From contig NZ_JAMBOD010000001.1 in the NCBI RefSeq assembly GCF_023715445.1, positions 62,001 to 126,000 of the forward strand: 64,000 nucleotides of DNA, written 5' to 3'. The notes below the pieces were generated by a model. It did no database searches and was not told the DNA's origin. It saw only the letters and a program-made list of their open reading frames with translations. How positions within the stretch are numbered: the stretch's first letter is position 1; each line of letters starts with the position of its first letter. Positions 1-7,180 of the stretch are shown in pieces. A program made the translations under genes and the position numbers. This DNA is from Fictibacillus nanhaiensis (GTDB taxonomy: Bacteria > Bacillota > Bacilli > Bacillales > Fictibacillaceae).

Positions 1-822
1 ATTGATCCAAACGCATCGCGTTATAAGTTCGGTATACAAACCGTGCAGATGCTTCAAGAAAAATATAAAGGCACTCCTGGTGAGCGGGTTATACAAACAT
101 TGCAAAAAAATGGTTCTTTAATGGCCGGAGAACTAAAGAAGCTGACAGGAATAGGTAATCATACATTAGATGAGGTTCTGCAAGAGCTTATACATGAGAA
201 GGCTGTTTATCTTATAAACGAGTTTTATATGGCAGAAACAACATTCAGACATTTAGAACGTGAACTAATCAAGAAGCTGGCTGCCTTTCATGAACAACAT
301 CCTTTGCGTCAAGGTATTCCTAAAGCAGAGGTTGTACAGTCTTTAAAAGGTGAACTTCATCAAAAAGTAATTAATGGACTTATTGAGATGATGGTGGAGT
401 ATTCAGCTATCAGACTGACAGACCAATTTATTCATTTGCCTGCTTTTACACCGCACTTCCCGAAAAAATGGGAAAAGCGGATGTCCCAAGCCATTCATAT
501 TCTTGAAGAAAAAGATCTTGAACCTGAAGAATTATTTACGATCTATCAAAATCAGCAATTGCCTGAAGATCTGTACAGTGATTTTAAATATTACTTAATC
601 AAAAATGAAAAAGCTCTTGTTTTGCAGGATGACATTTTAATAAGTAAGAATGTTTTTGAATCTGCAGTTAACCGATTAAAAAATCATACAGATCCTAGTT
701 TTAGTGTACAAGAAGCGAAAACGGTTCTTAATACTTCAAGGAAGTTTTTGATACCGATTTTGGAATGTATGGATTCAAAAGGGTATACTGTGAGAGATGC
801 TAATTTAAGGAAATGGGTGTAA
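1..822 (+). CDS. selB: Selenocysteine-specific elongation factor SelB, C-terminal part (5' truncated by window edge)
   Basis: SelB is the GTPase that delivers Sec-tRNA(Sec) to the ribosome at UGA codons followed by a SECIS hairpin. Only the last 273 residues are present. The frame is open from base 1, so the GTPase domains lie upstream of the window. What remains looks like the tandem winged-helix region that binds SECIS RNA. It ends in the typical SelB tail, with LNTSRKFLIPILE followed by a basic C-terminus (RKWV). The next gene begins one codon after the stop in the same frame, so the two are probably translated together. selD, selW and selA lie within 6 kb, which supports the call. The GTP-binding motifs cannot be checked here. 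Confidence 0.9.
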   Translation: MDPNASRYKFGIQTVQMLQEKYKGTPGERVIQTLQKNGSLMAGELKKLTGIGNHTLDEVLQELIHEKAVYLINEFYMAETTFRHLERELIKKLAAFHEQHPLRQGIPKAEVVQSLKGELHQKVINGLIEMMVEYSAIRLTDQFIHLPAFTPHFPKKWEKRMSQAIHILEEKDLEPEELFTIYQNQQLPEDLYSDFKYYLIKNEKALVLQDDILISKNVFESAVNRLKNHTDPSFSVQEAKTVLNTSRKFLIPILECMDSKGYTVRDANLRKWV

Positions 823-825
823 GGA

Positions 826-1833
826 TTGAATGATTGTGAATTACAGGTATTTTTTTTCACTCCGTATTATCATCAAAATCGCGGAAATTCAACAACAGCA
901 AGAAGAATTGAGCATGGTTTAGTTAAAGAAAACATTGAAGTTTTTGTTTATGCGTATGAAGAAGAGGAATTTACTCCAGAGGTGCAGCAGCAAATGAAAA
1001 CCGCTGATGTCATTCATATCCTGCAATTTGCACGTTTTGCAAGATGGTCTTTAAACCATAGCGTTACCTTAAACAAACCATATATTATCACATCAGGCGG
1101 GACTGATATTAACCACTCGATAAAAGAGAACGCACAAACTTATGTCTCTTTATTAACTAAAGCAAAAGCGGTTACAGTTTTCACAGATCAGGCAAAAGAA
1201 TCCCTAGTCAATGACTTTGGATTTTCAGACGATTTAATACATGTTATACCCCAAAGCGTTTATTTACCTGAAAAGGATGGATCCAATCTCAAGCTTCCTT
1301 TTGGATATCCAAAAATATTACTCCCTGCTGGACTGCGCCCTGTTAAAGATGTACTTTATGCACTTCCGGCTATTAACAGATTAAGAGTTGATTATCCGGA
1401 TATCGCATTTCTCATTTTAGGTGCAAACCTAGATAAGAATGTTTATGATCAAGTTCAACGAGCAGTTAATTGCTATCATTGGGTTCATTATATGGAAGAG
1501 GTTGATCTATCGAAGATGAAAGCAGTTTACAATTGGGCTGACGTAGTAATAAATACTTCCATTTCAGAAGGTCAGCCTACATCCTTGTTGGAAGCCATGA
1601 TTGAAAAGAGACCCGTAGCAGCAAAAGAAAACGATGGTAATTTAAGTATAATAAAGCATAGAGTGAACGGATTGATTTTTCGTGACATCAATGAATTGTA
1701 TGATTCTTTGAAACAACTAGTATCAGATAAAGCTTTTTCTCAAAAACTAATAAATAACGGGTATAAGACCGTAAGAGAAAATCACACAATTGAACAAGAG
1801 ATAAAATCATACATTACTTTGTATTCACAATAA
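826..1833 (+). CDS. GT4-fold glycosyltransferase, SenB/GLT1D1-like; candidate selenosugar synthase
   Basis: This 335-residue protein has the two-domain GT-B layout of family 4 glycosyltransferases. Visible motifs are GNSTTARR (20-27), GGTDIN (91-96), GLRPVKD (169-175) and the E-x7-E donor-site motif in SEGQPTSLLEAM (247-258). From memory, these motifs resemble animal GLT1D1 and, more loosely, SenB, the selenosugar synthase that joins selenophosphate to a UDP-sugar. It starts with TTG one codon after the selB stop. The only nearby ribosome sites are AAGGAAA, about 14 bases upstream, and an AAGGA touching the start, so coupling to selB is likely. The selenium neighbourhood (selB before, a transporter and selD after) suggests a selenium substrate. 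That is inference; an ordinary sugar transferase remains possible. Confidence 0.75.
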   Translation: MNDCELQVFFFTPYYHQNRGNSTTARRIEHGLVKENIEVFVYAYEEEEFTPEVQQQMKTADVIHILQFARFARWSLNHSVTLNKPYIITSGGTDINHSIKENAQTYVSLLTKAKAVTVFTDQAKESLVNDFGFSDDLIHVIPQSVYLPEKDGSNLKLPFGYPKILLPAGLRPVKDVLYALPAINRLRVDYPDIAFLILGANLDKNVYDQVQRAVNCYHWVHYMEEVDLSKMKAVYNWADVVINTSISEGQPTSLLEAMIEKRPVAAKENDGNLSIIKHRVNGLIFRDINELYDSLKQLVSDKAFSQKLINNGYKTVRENHTIEQEIKSYITLYSQ

Positions 1834-1846
1834 AGGAGAGAATAAA

Positions 1847-2740
1847 ATGAAAAAAATAACACTACTGTTTGCAGTACTGGCAATGATATTAGCTGCGTGC
1901 GGTACAAAGGAAGAGCAAAAGGAAAAAGGCGCGAACAATAAAGATGAAGTATTTACAATCGGAGTGATTCCAGCACAAACAGAAGGCGAGATGAAGGGTG
2001 CACTTGATAAGCTTCAAAATGTTTTAAGCGAAAAAATGGATCGTGAAGTAAAAATAACTTCCTATCCTGATTATAATGGTGTAGTTGAAGCGATGAACTA
2101 TGAAAAAATAGATATGGCCTATTTCGGTCCTCTTACATATGTTGTGGCTCATGAGGAAAGCGGGGCAAAAGCCATCGTAACCCAGCTAATTAAAGGTGAA
2201 CCCTTTTATTATTCATACTTAATTTCCCACAAAGACAGCAAGTATGAAAGTATTGAAGATATGATTAAAGATGTAAAAAATGTGAAGTTTGCTTTTGGTG
2301 ATCCATCATCAACGTCTGGTTCTTTAATTCCTGGGATAAAACTGAAAGATGAAGGTGTTTATCAGAGTGAATCAGAAAATGATTTTAACAATGTCAGATT
2401 TACCGGTTCTCATGATGCAACTGCACTGGCCGTGCAAAACAAACAAGTAGATGTAGGGGCAATCGACAGCGCTATTTTTGACAAGCTTGTTGAAGAGGGA
2501 TCGATTGACGGCAAGCAGTTCAAAGTAATATGGAAGTCTGAAAAACTGTTTCAATATCCTTGGGCTGTAGCAAAAAATACAGACAAAGAAACGATTAAAC
2601 AGCTTCAAGATATTTTCTTAGGGATCAAAGATAAAGAAATTCTTGATGCATTCGGGGCAACTGGCTTTACGAAAGCGGATAACAAAGATTATGAAAGTAT
2701 TCGCAAGGCTGCAATAAAAGAAGGTATGATTAAAGAATAG
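1847..2740 (+). CDS. Phosphonate-type ABC transporter substrate-binding lipoprotein; possible selenium oxyanion binding
   Basis: This 297-residue lipoprotein has a signal peptide ending in the lipobox LAAC, with Cys18 as the lipid-anchored residue. The mature part has PhnD-family features: DMAYFGPLTYV, GDPSSTSGSLIPG and TGSHDATALAV, which shape an oxyanion pocket. It sits first in a three-gene transporter with permease and ATPase, 13 bases after the glycosyltransferase and behind a good GGAG ribosome site. A branch of the PhnD family found near selenium genes has been named putative selenate-binding. The position between selB and selD makes selenate, selenite or an organic selenium compound plausible. 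Phosphonate or phosphite remains the conservative alternative, since no phosphonate-degrading genes are seen nearby. Confidence 0.8.
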   Translation: MKKITLLFAVLAMILAACGTKEEQKEKGANNKDEVFTIGVIPAQTEGEMKGALDKLQNVLSEKMDREVKITSYPDYNGVVEAMNYEKIDMAYFGPLTYVVAHEESGAKAIVTQLIKGEPFYYSYLISHKDSKYESIEDMIKDVKNVKFAFGDPSSTSGSLIPGIKLKDEGVYQSESENDFNNVRFTGSHDATALAVQNKQVDVGAIDSAIFDKLVEEGSIDGKQFKVIWKSEKLFQYPWAVAKNTDKETIKQLQDIFLGIKDKEILDAFGATGFTKADNKDYESIRKAAIKEGMIKE

Positions 2741-2749
2741 AGGGGAATA

Positions 2750-3508
2750 ATGGTTTGGTTTAAAAGGAGACAGTTCTTTGTCTTTCTCTTCATAGCTGTA
2801 CTTGCAGCTTACAGTATGAGACTGACAGAATTTGATTTCTCAAAATTTCGGGACTTTGAAAATATGGCAGACTTTCTATCAAAATGGTTTCCTATGAATA
2901 CGGAAAGTCTTCCATATTTATTTACAGAAAGTCTACTGACAATATCTATTGCTTTTTTAGGAAGTTTATTTGGTCTAATCATTGCGCTTCCTTTAAGCTT
3001 TCTGGCAGCACGGAATACAAGCGGTCATCGTATCATTTACGCCATAACCCGCTTCTATCTCAGTTTTTTAAGATCGGTGCCTGAATTTGTTTTTGGATTA
3101 ATCTTGTTAACCACATTAGGTCTGGGGCCATTTCCAGCAGTAATTGCAATTGTGCTTCATAACATAGGGGTATTGGGGAAATTAATATCCGAACTGATTG
3201 AGGCGGCTGACAATGGTCCGATAGAAGCGATGTCAGCTGTTGGAGCTAAAAGCTGGATCGGAAATCTGTTTGCGATAATTCCCCAAATCTGGCCGAATGT
3301 TCTGTCTCAATTTTTTTACCGGTTCGAAGTTGCTATTCGAACTTCGCTTATCTTAGGTTTGATCGGAGGAGGCGGAATCGGGCAGCAATTATTTATCCAT
3401 TTTAAAACGTTTCAATATCAGCTTGTGTCTGTAGATGTTCTGTTAATCATGCTCATGGTTATATTGGTGGACTATATTGGCGGAAAAATACGGGAAAAGG
3501 TTATTTAG
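2750..3508 (+). CDS. Phosphonate-type ABC transporter permease (PhnE-like)
   Basis: This integral membrane permease of 252 residues has an N-terminal membrane segment (about 9-22) and several more through the chain. The EAA loop characteristic of importers is visible as EAMSAVGAKSWIGNLFAIIPQ (about 159-179), where the ATPase docks. Near the C-terminus, IRTSLILGLIGGGGIGQQL is typical of PhnE-type permeases. It begins 9 bases after the binding-protein gene and is followed 8 bases later by the ATPase gene, so the three form one operon. The substrate is probably the same oxyanion bound by the lipoprotein upstream. Only one permease gene is present, so it would act as a homodimer. Confidence 0.85.
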   Translation: MVWFKRRQFFVFLFIAVLAAYSMRLTEFDFSKFRDFENMADFLSKWFPMNTESLPYLFTESLLTISIAFLGSLFGLIIALPLSFLAARNTSGHRIIYAITRFYLSFLRSVPEFVFGLILLTTLGLGPFPAVIAIVLHNIGVLGKLISELIEAADNGPIEAMSAVGAKSWIGNLFAIIPQIWPNVLSQFFYRFEVAIRTSLILGLIGGGGIGQQLFIHFKTFQYQLVSVDVLLIMLMVILVDYIGGKIREKVI

Positions 3509-3516
3509 GTGGTAAG

Positions 3517-4254
3517 ATGATTAAATTCGAAAATGTATCAGTTTTATATCCTGGTACTGAAGAACCTGCCATAAAAAATGTAAGCATTGGTTTTGAACAG
3601 GGAGAATTCGTCTGTGTTTTAGGGAGAAGCGGTGCTGGGAAATCGACTTTCATCCGTTGTATTAACGGTTTGCAGCCGGTTTCAGAAGGAAATGTAAAAT
3701 GGGATGGAAAATCCTTATCCGAGATGACCCCTAAGGAGAATTTAGAAATCCGCCGTAAAACAGGTATGATCTTTCAGCACTTTAACTTAATACCAAGAAT
3801 GAGCGTTGTTCAAAACATATTAACTGGATTGTTTGGGTATAAAAAATCTTACGAAAATCTCCTTGGGTTATTTAATCCAAATGAAAGAAAGTCTGCTTTA
3901 GAGGCGATTAAACAGGTTGAACTAACCGTTGAGCCTACAAGAAGAGTAGAGAATTTGAGTGGGGGACAAAAGCAAAGGGTAGCAATCGCTCGGGCACTCA
4001 TTCAGAATCCTAAAGTGTTTCTAGGAGATGAACCCGTAGCAAGCTTAGACCCTGGTACGGCAGAGAGGATATTTACTCTGTTAAAGGAAACACATATTGA
4101 ACGAAACTTAGTATCCATTATTAATGTTCATGATGTTGTACTTGCAAAAAAATATGCAACTCGAATCATTGCTTTTAAAAAAGGTAATCTCGTTTTTGAT
4201 GACACACCCGATAAGTTTGACGAAAAAGTTTATTCAGAAATCTATAATCACTAA
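3517..4254 (+). CDS. Phosphonate-type ABC transporter ATP-binding protein (PhnC-like)
   Basis: This cytoplasmic ATPase of 245 residues would power the importer encoded by the two preceding genes. The Walker A motif GRSGAGKST is at 36-44, the signature LSGGQKQR at about 148-155, and the Walker B with catalytic Glu, GDEPVASLDP, at about 169-178. The switch His lies in INVHDV. Length and motif order match PhnC. A strong intrinsic terminator follows directly and also serves the convergent selD gene. The binding lipoprotein and permease of the operon carry no ATPase, and no other ATP-binding gene lies nearby, so this is their dedicated subunit. Confidence 0.88.
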   Translation: MIKFENVSVLYPGTEEPAIKNVSIGFEQGEFVCVLGRSGAGKSTFIRCINGLQPVSEGNVKWDGKSLSEMTPKENLEIRRKTGMIFQHFNLIPRMSVVQNILTGLFGYKKSYENLLGLFNPNERKSALEAIKQVELTVEPTRRVENLSGGQKQRVAIARALIQNPKVFLGDEPVASLDPGTAERIFTLLKETHIERNLVSIINVHDVVLAKKYATRIIAFKKGNLVFDDTPDKFDEKVYSEIYNH

Positions 4255-4280
4255 AAAAACTCCGTACCCGGAGTTTTTTT
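4254..4280. terminator. Bidirectional intrinsic terminator between the transporter operon and selD
   Basis: An 8-bp perfect stem (AAACTCCG / CGGAGTTT) closes a TACC loop. It is flanked by an A-run on the left and a T-run on the right, so it can stop transcription from both sides. Confidence 0.9.
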
Positions 4281-5334
4281 AGTTAGCCATGATAGGCTTA
4301 TCATTCAATTCTGTAACTCGTCCGACAATGCTTGCGTGTTGTCTGCCTTTATCATGAAGCCTTTTGATATATTCTTCTGCTTCCTCTTTAGGCATACTGA
4401 CCAAAAGTCCTCCGGAAGTTACTGCATCACATAAGATATGCTGCTGCCATTGTTCTAGATGATCACCGTATTTTACATCTTCTTTGATCCATCGATGATT
4501 AGCTTTTGAGCCTCCAGGTACAATGCCTTCTTTAGCCAGTTCTTTTGTACCAGGGAGTAAAGGTACATCATCAAAATTAACGTGTATGGTAATATTGCCG
4601 GTCCCTTTTGCCATTTCAGCAGCATGTCCAAGCAAACCAAAGCCTGTAACATCAGTAACTGCATTAGGTGAAAATCCTTCCAGGCATTCTGCTGCTGTTT
4701 TATTTAATTCTGCCATTGTATCACTCACAAGCTGGAGCTGTTCCGGAGTGAGTTTGTCTTTTTTAATAGCAGTGGTCTGGATTCCAACACCGATCTGTTT
4801 TGTTAAAACAAGCGCATCCCCAGGCTTTGCACCCACATTTTTGAATACTTTTGAAGGATGTACCAGCCCAGTTACAGATAAACCAAACTTAGGCTCAGCA
4901 TCATCGATTGAATGCCCGCCTACAAGCACAGCACCGGATTCTTTTACTTTGTCTGCAGCCCCTTTAAGAATTTCAGCCAGCACATCGTGACCCAGAACAG
5001 CAATTGGAAAGCCCACAATATTCATTACGGTTGTTGGTCTGCCGCCCATCGCATATACATCACTCAGCGAATTTGCTGCTGCAATCTGGCCAAACATGTA
5101 TGGATCGTCAACGATCGGGGTGAAAAAATCAACTGTCTGAATCATTGCCAGGTCTTCTGTCAGTTTATAAACACCTGCATCATCTGATGTATCCAAACCA
5201 ACTAACAGGTTAGGATCGTATTCTCGTTCTGGTAAATGGCGCAAAACTTGCGCCAGGTCTTCAGGACCAATTTTGCATCCTCAGCCTCCTTTTGATGACA
5301 GGTGGGTAAGTCGTACTTTATCTTTGCTCGTCAT
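4279..5334 (-). CDS. selD: Selenide, water dikinase (selenophosphate synthetase), itself a selenoprotein with UGA-coded Sec
   Basis: SelD makes selenophosphate from selenide and ATP, the selenium donor for Sec-tRNA(Sec) and for selenosugars. The complete protein is 351 residues, starting at ATG 5334 with AGGAGG about 9 bases upstream. Codon 18 is TGA (5281-5283) and falls in the active-site motif GGUGCKIGP, where other SelD proteins have Cys or Sec. Lys21 is the partner catalytic residue. Downstream, LVGLDTSDDAGVY and VGGHSIDDAEPKFG are the ATP/Mg-binding parts. A standard caller would begin after the UGA (for example at TTG 5244) and lose the catalytic site. A hairpin lies just after the UGA. 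The gene is convergent to the transporter operon and divergent from selW-selA. Confidence 0.95.
5237..5268 (-). promoter_or_regulatory. Candidate bacterial SECIS element in selD
   Basis: Reading on the minus strand, 12 bases after the UGA comes a small hairpin, GGTC-CTGAA-GACC (5268-5256). Its loop lies 17-21 bases past the UGA, near the distance known for bacterial SECIS loops. It is followed at once by a perfect 8-bp hairpin, TGGCGCAA-GTT-TTGCGCCA (5255-5237). Which of the two SelB recognises cannot be decided by eye. Confidence 0.65.
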
Positions 5335-5361
5335 TTGGAAAACGCACCTCCTACATGTAGT

Positions 5362-5403
5362 ATAAACAATTTTTTTGTTTATTGCCTAAGGATATACTAA
5401 AAT
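5362..5403. promoter_or_regulatory. Divergent selD/selW promoter region with an 8-bp operator-like dyad
   Basis: On the plus strand TTGTTT (5375-5380), 17 bases and TAAAAT (5398-5403) form a plausible sigma-A promoter for selW-selA. A perfect inverted repeat, ATAAACAA-N5-TTGTTTAT (5362-5382), overlaps its -35 element. A TATACT on the minus strand (5363-5358) could be the -10 of selD. The dyad might bind a selenium-responsive or other regulator. This is inference from symmetry and position. Confidence 0.45.
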
Positions 5404-5427
5404 AGTCTTAAAAAAGGAGGTTGTATC

Positions 5428-5664
5428 ATGAAGCTAACGATCGAATTTTGCATGATGTGAAACTTTGCACCAAAAGCCGCGAGTCTCGCGGAGGACCTTT
5501 TCAGCCATTTCCGTTCACAAATTCCATCTCTTGAGCTTATTCCTAGTTCAGGCGGTGTGTTTGAAGTAAATGTGAATGGCAGCAATATTTATTCTAAAAA
5601 AGAAACCGGTGAATTTCCGGATCATGATTGGATTATTCAAGAACTAGAAAAATTGAAAGCTTAA
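5428..5664 (+). CDS. selW: SelW-like (Rdx family) selenoprotein with in-frame UGA
   Basis: This 78-residue protein is readable only if TGA at codon 11 (5458-5460) is Sec. It starts at ATG 5428 behind a perfect AAGGAGG. The N-terminus MKLTIEFCMMUNFAPKA has the CxxU redox motif of the SelW/SelT/SelH (Rdx) family in a thioredoxin-like fold. Further on, PSSGGVFEVNVNG and IYSKKETGEFPD are strongly conserved Rdx features, and the chain ends with a helix (IIQELEKLKA). Rdx proteins are thought to be thiol oxidoreductases; the partner is unknown. A strong hairpin begins 16 bases after the UGA. selA follows 55 bases later, so expression may be joint. An ordinary caller would miss or split this gene. 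Confidence 0.93.
5477..5491 (+). promoter_or_regulatory. Candidate bacterial SECIS hairpin in selW
   Basis: CCGCGA-GTC-TCGCGG forms a perfect 6-bp stem starting 16 bases after the UGA. If the top pair opens, the loop reads AGTCT, close to the GGUCU loop of the Escherichia coli fdhF SECIS as I recall it. Distance and loop fit SelB recognition. Confidence 0.7.
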
Positions 5665-5704
5665 ATGGATCGATCCTCCTTTAAGGATTTCTGTTTAAGC
5701 CTTT
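5659..5704 (+). promoter_or_regulatory. Possible attenuator hairpin between selW and selA
   Basis: GCTTAAA (5659-5665) pairs with TTTAAGC (5694-5700). Inside it ATCCT and AGGAT form a second short stem, and CTTTT follows. The outer stem overlaps the selW stop codon. It resembles a weak terminator or processing site just ahead of the selA ribosome site. Function is uncertain. Confidence 0.35.
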
Positions 5705-5719
5705 TAGGAGGAGTTTCAT

Positions 5720-7102
5720 TTGGCAAAATCAGACCTTTTAAGGCAGCTTCCCGCTGTTCATGAAGTTGTTAAAGAAATCAGTCTTGAAATGAATGGTAAA
5801 CCTGAAAAAGAAATCACGCGTGCTGTTCAGGAAGCTGTGGGTTATTGGCGAAACAATATTTTATCCGGATCCAATACCATTGACTTGAATGCTGACCTTC
5901 AAAAACTTATAAAAGAAACTGCCAGAAAAAAATTAGTGAGTTCCTATAATCAGATTCGTACCGTTATAAATGCAAGCGGTGTAGTAATCCATACCAATCT
6001 AGGGCGTTCAAGACTCAGTGAAAAAGCAGTTGAAAGAATGACTCAGACAGCTCAGATGTACTCTAATCTGGAGTACAACCTCGAAAAAGGAAAAAGAGGA
6101 TCCAGACATGATCTGACTGAAGAATTAATTAAACGGGTAACTGGAGCTGAAGCTGCAATTGTTGTTAATAATAATGCGGCAGCAGTCTATCTTGTTTTAA
6201 AAGCACTTGCGAAAAATAAAGAAGTTATCGTTTCCAGAGGAGAGCTGGTCGAGATTGGCGGGTCTTTTCGAGTGTCTTCTATAATGGAAGAAAGCGGAGC
6301 CATCTTAAAAGAAGTTGGAACCACGAATAAAACGCATCTAGCGGATTATGAAAAAGCGATAAATGAAAATACAGGAATGTTTTTAAAAGTACATACGAGC
6401 AACTTTAAAATAATTGGTTTTACTAAAGGTGTATCATCATCAGAATTGATGCGTCTAAAAAAAGCAACTCCACATGTTATTATGTATGAGGATTTGGGAA
6501 GCGGTGCACTATATCCATTCCAAAAGGGTGGAATTGGTGAGGAACCTTTGATTTCTTCAGTTATTAAAGATGGAATCGATTTAGTATCCTTCAGTGGGGA
6601 TAAATTGCTAGGCGGACCTCAAGCGGGGATTATCGCAGGTAAAAAGAAATACATAGATATTTTAAAGATGCACCAGCTGGCACGTGTGTTGCGTGTTGAT
6701 AAATTTACGATAGCTGCACTGAATGAGACTTTAACTGCCTATCTAAATGAAGACTTTTTATCCATACCGACAGTGAGGGATATTCTAAAAACTTCAGATG
6801 AGATTAAAATAAAAGTTTATACATTAATGAGGAAGATTGAAGATGAACCTCATTTGTCCATGAACATTTTGGAGGAGTTTTCTCAAGTAGGTGGAGGGAC
6901 GATGCCAGATGTACAATTACCAACCTATTGTCTTGCCCTGAAGCATGAAAAAGGCGCTGCTTATTTAGCAAAACATTTTAGAGATCATGAAGTACCCATT
7001 ATTGTTAGAATTAAAGATGATGAAGTACTACTGGATTTAAGAACAGTAACTGATGATGAAGAAAAGATTCTAATTGAAGCCATAAATTCCGTTACTGCAT
7101 AA
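5720..7102 (+). CDS. selA: L-seryl-tRNA(Sec) selenium transferase
   Basis: SelA is the PLP enzyme that converts seryl-tRNA(Sec) to selenocysteinyl-tRNA(Sec) using selenophosphate from SelD. The protein has 460 residues, a normal length. It starts at TTG 5720 behind AGGAGGAG; no ATG fits better. Lys295 in SFSGDKLLGGPQAG is the PLP-binding lysine. Other family blocks visible are INASGVVIHTNLGRS, SNLEYNLEKGKRGSRH and VGTTNKTHLADY. It lies 55 bases after selW in the same direction and is followed by a terminator. With selB, selD and selW it makes a nearly complete Sec pathway; only tRNA-Sec is not in view. Confidence 0.96.
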   Translation: MAKSDLLRQLPAVHEVVKEISLEMNGKPEKEITRAVQEAVGYWRNNILSGSNTIDLNADLQKLIKETARKKLVSSYNQIRTVINASGVVIHTNLGRSRLSEKAVERMTQTAQMYSNLEYNLEKGKRGSRHDLTEELIKRVTGAEAAIVVNNNAAAVYLVLKALAKNKEVIVSRGELVEIGGSFRVSSIMEESGAILKEVGTTNKTHLADYEKAINENTGMFLKVHTSNFKIIGFTKGVSSSELMRLKKATPHVIMYEDLGSGALYPFQKGGIGEEPLISSVIKDGIDLVSFSGDKLLGGPQAGIIAGKKKYIDILKMHQLARVLRVDKFTIAALNETLTAYLNEDFLSIPTVRDILKTSDEIKIKVYTLMRKIEDEPHLSMNILEEFSQVGGGTMPDVQLPTYCLALKHEKGAAYLAKHFRDHEVPIIVRIKDDEVLLDLRTVTDDEEKILIEAINSVTA

Positions 7103-7140
7103 GGATTTAGCCTTTAATAGAAGATTATGCCAAATACAAG

Positions 7141-7167
7141 GGCTGCCCTTAAGTGGACAGCCTTTTT
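7141..7167 (+). terminator. Terminator after selA
   Basis: GGCTGCCC pairs with GGACAGCC with one mismatch and is followed by TTTTT. It lies 38 bases after the selA stop and just beyond the 3' end of sspP on the other strand. Confidence 0.7.
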
Positions 7168-7180
7168 GTTTTATATAAGG

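Noticed and set aside
826..1833. Glycosyltransferase as a SelB-GT fusion protein by stop readthrough
   Set aside because: The two are in the same frame, but the stop is TAA, not a Sec UGA, and no readthrough signal is seen. Coupled translation is simpler.
4523..4990. 155-codon plus-strand frame inside selD
   Set aside because: It lies within the strongly conserved selD gene on the other strand and has no ribosome site.
4279..5244. selD as a 321-residue protein starting after the UGA
   Set aside because: That version lacks the catalytic GGUGCK motif. Reading through the UGA gives a full-length family member with a perfect ribosome site.
5397..5585. Open frame on the minus strand across selW
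   Set aside because: It is antisense to selW, has no ribosome site and no recognisable sequence.
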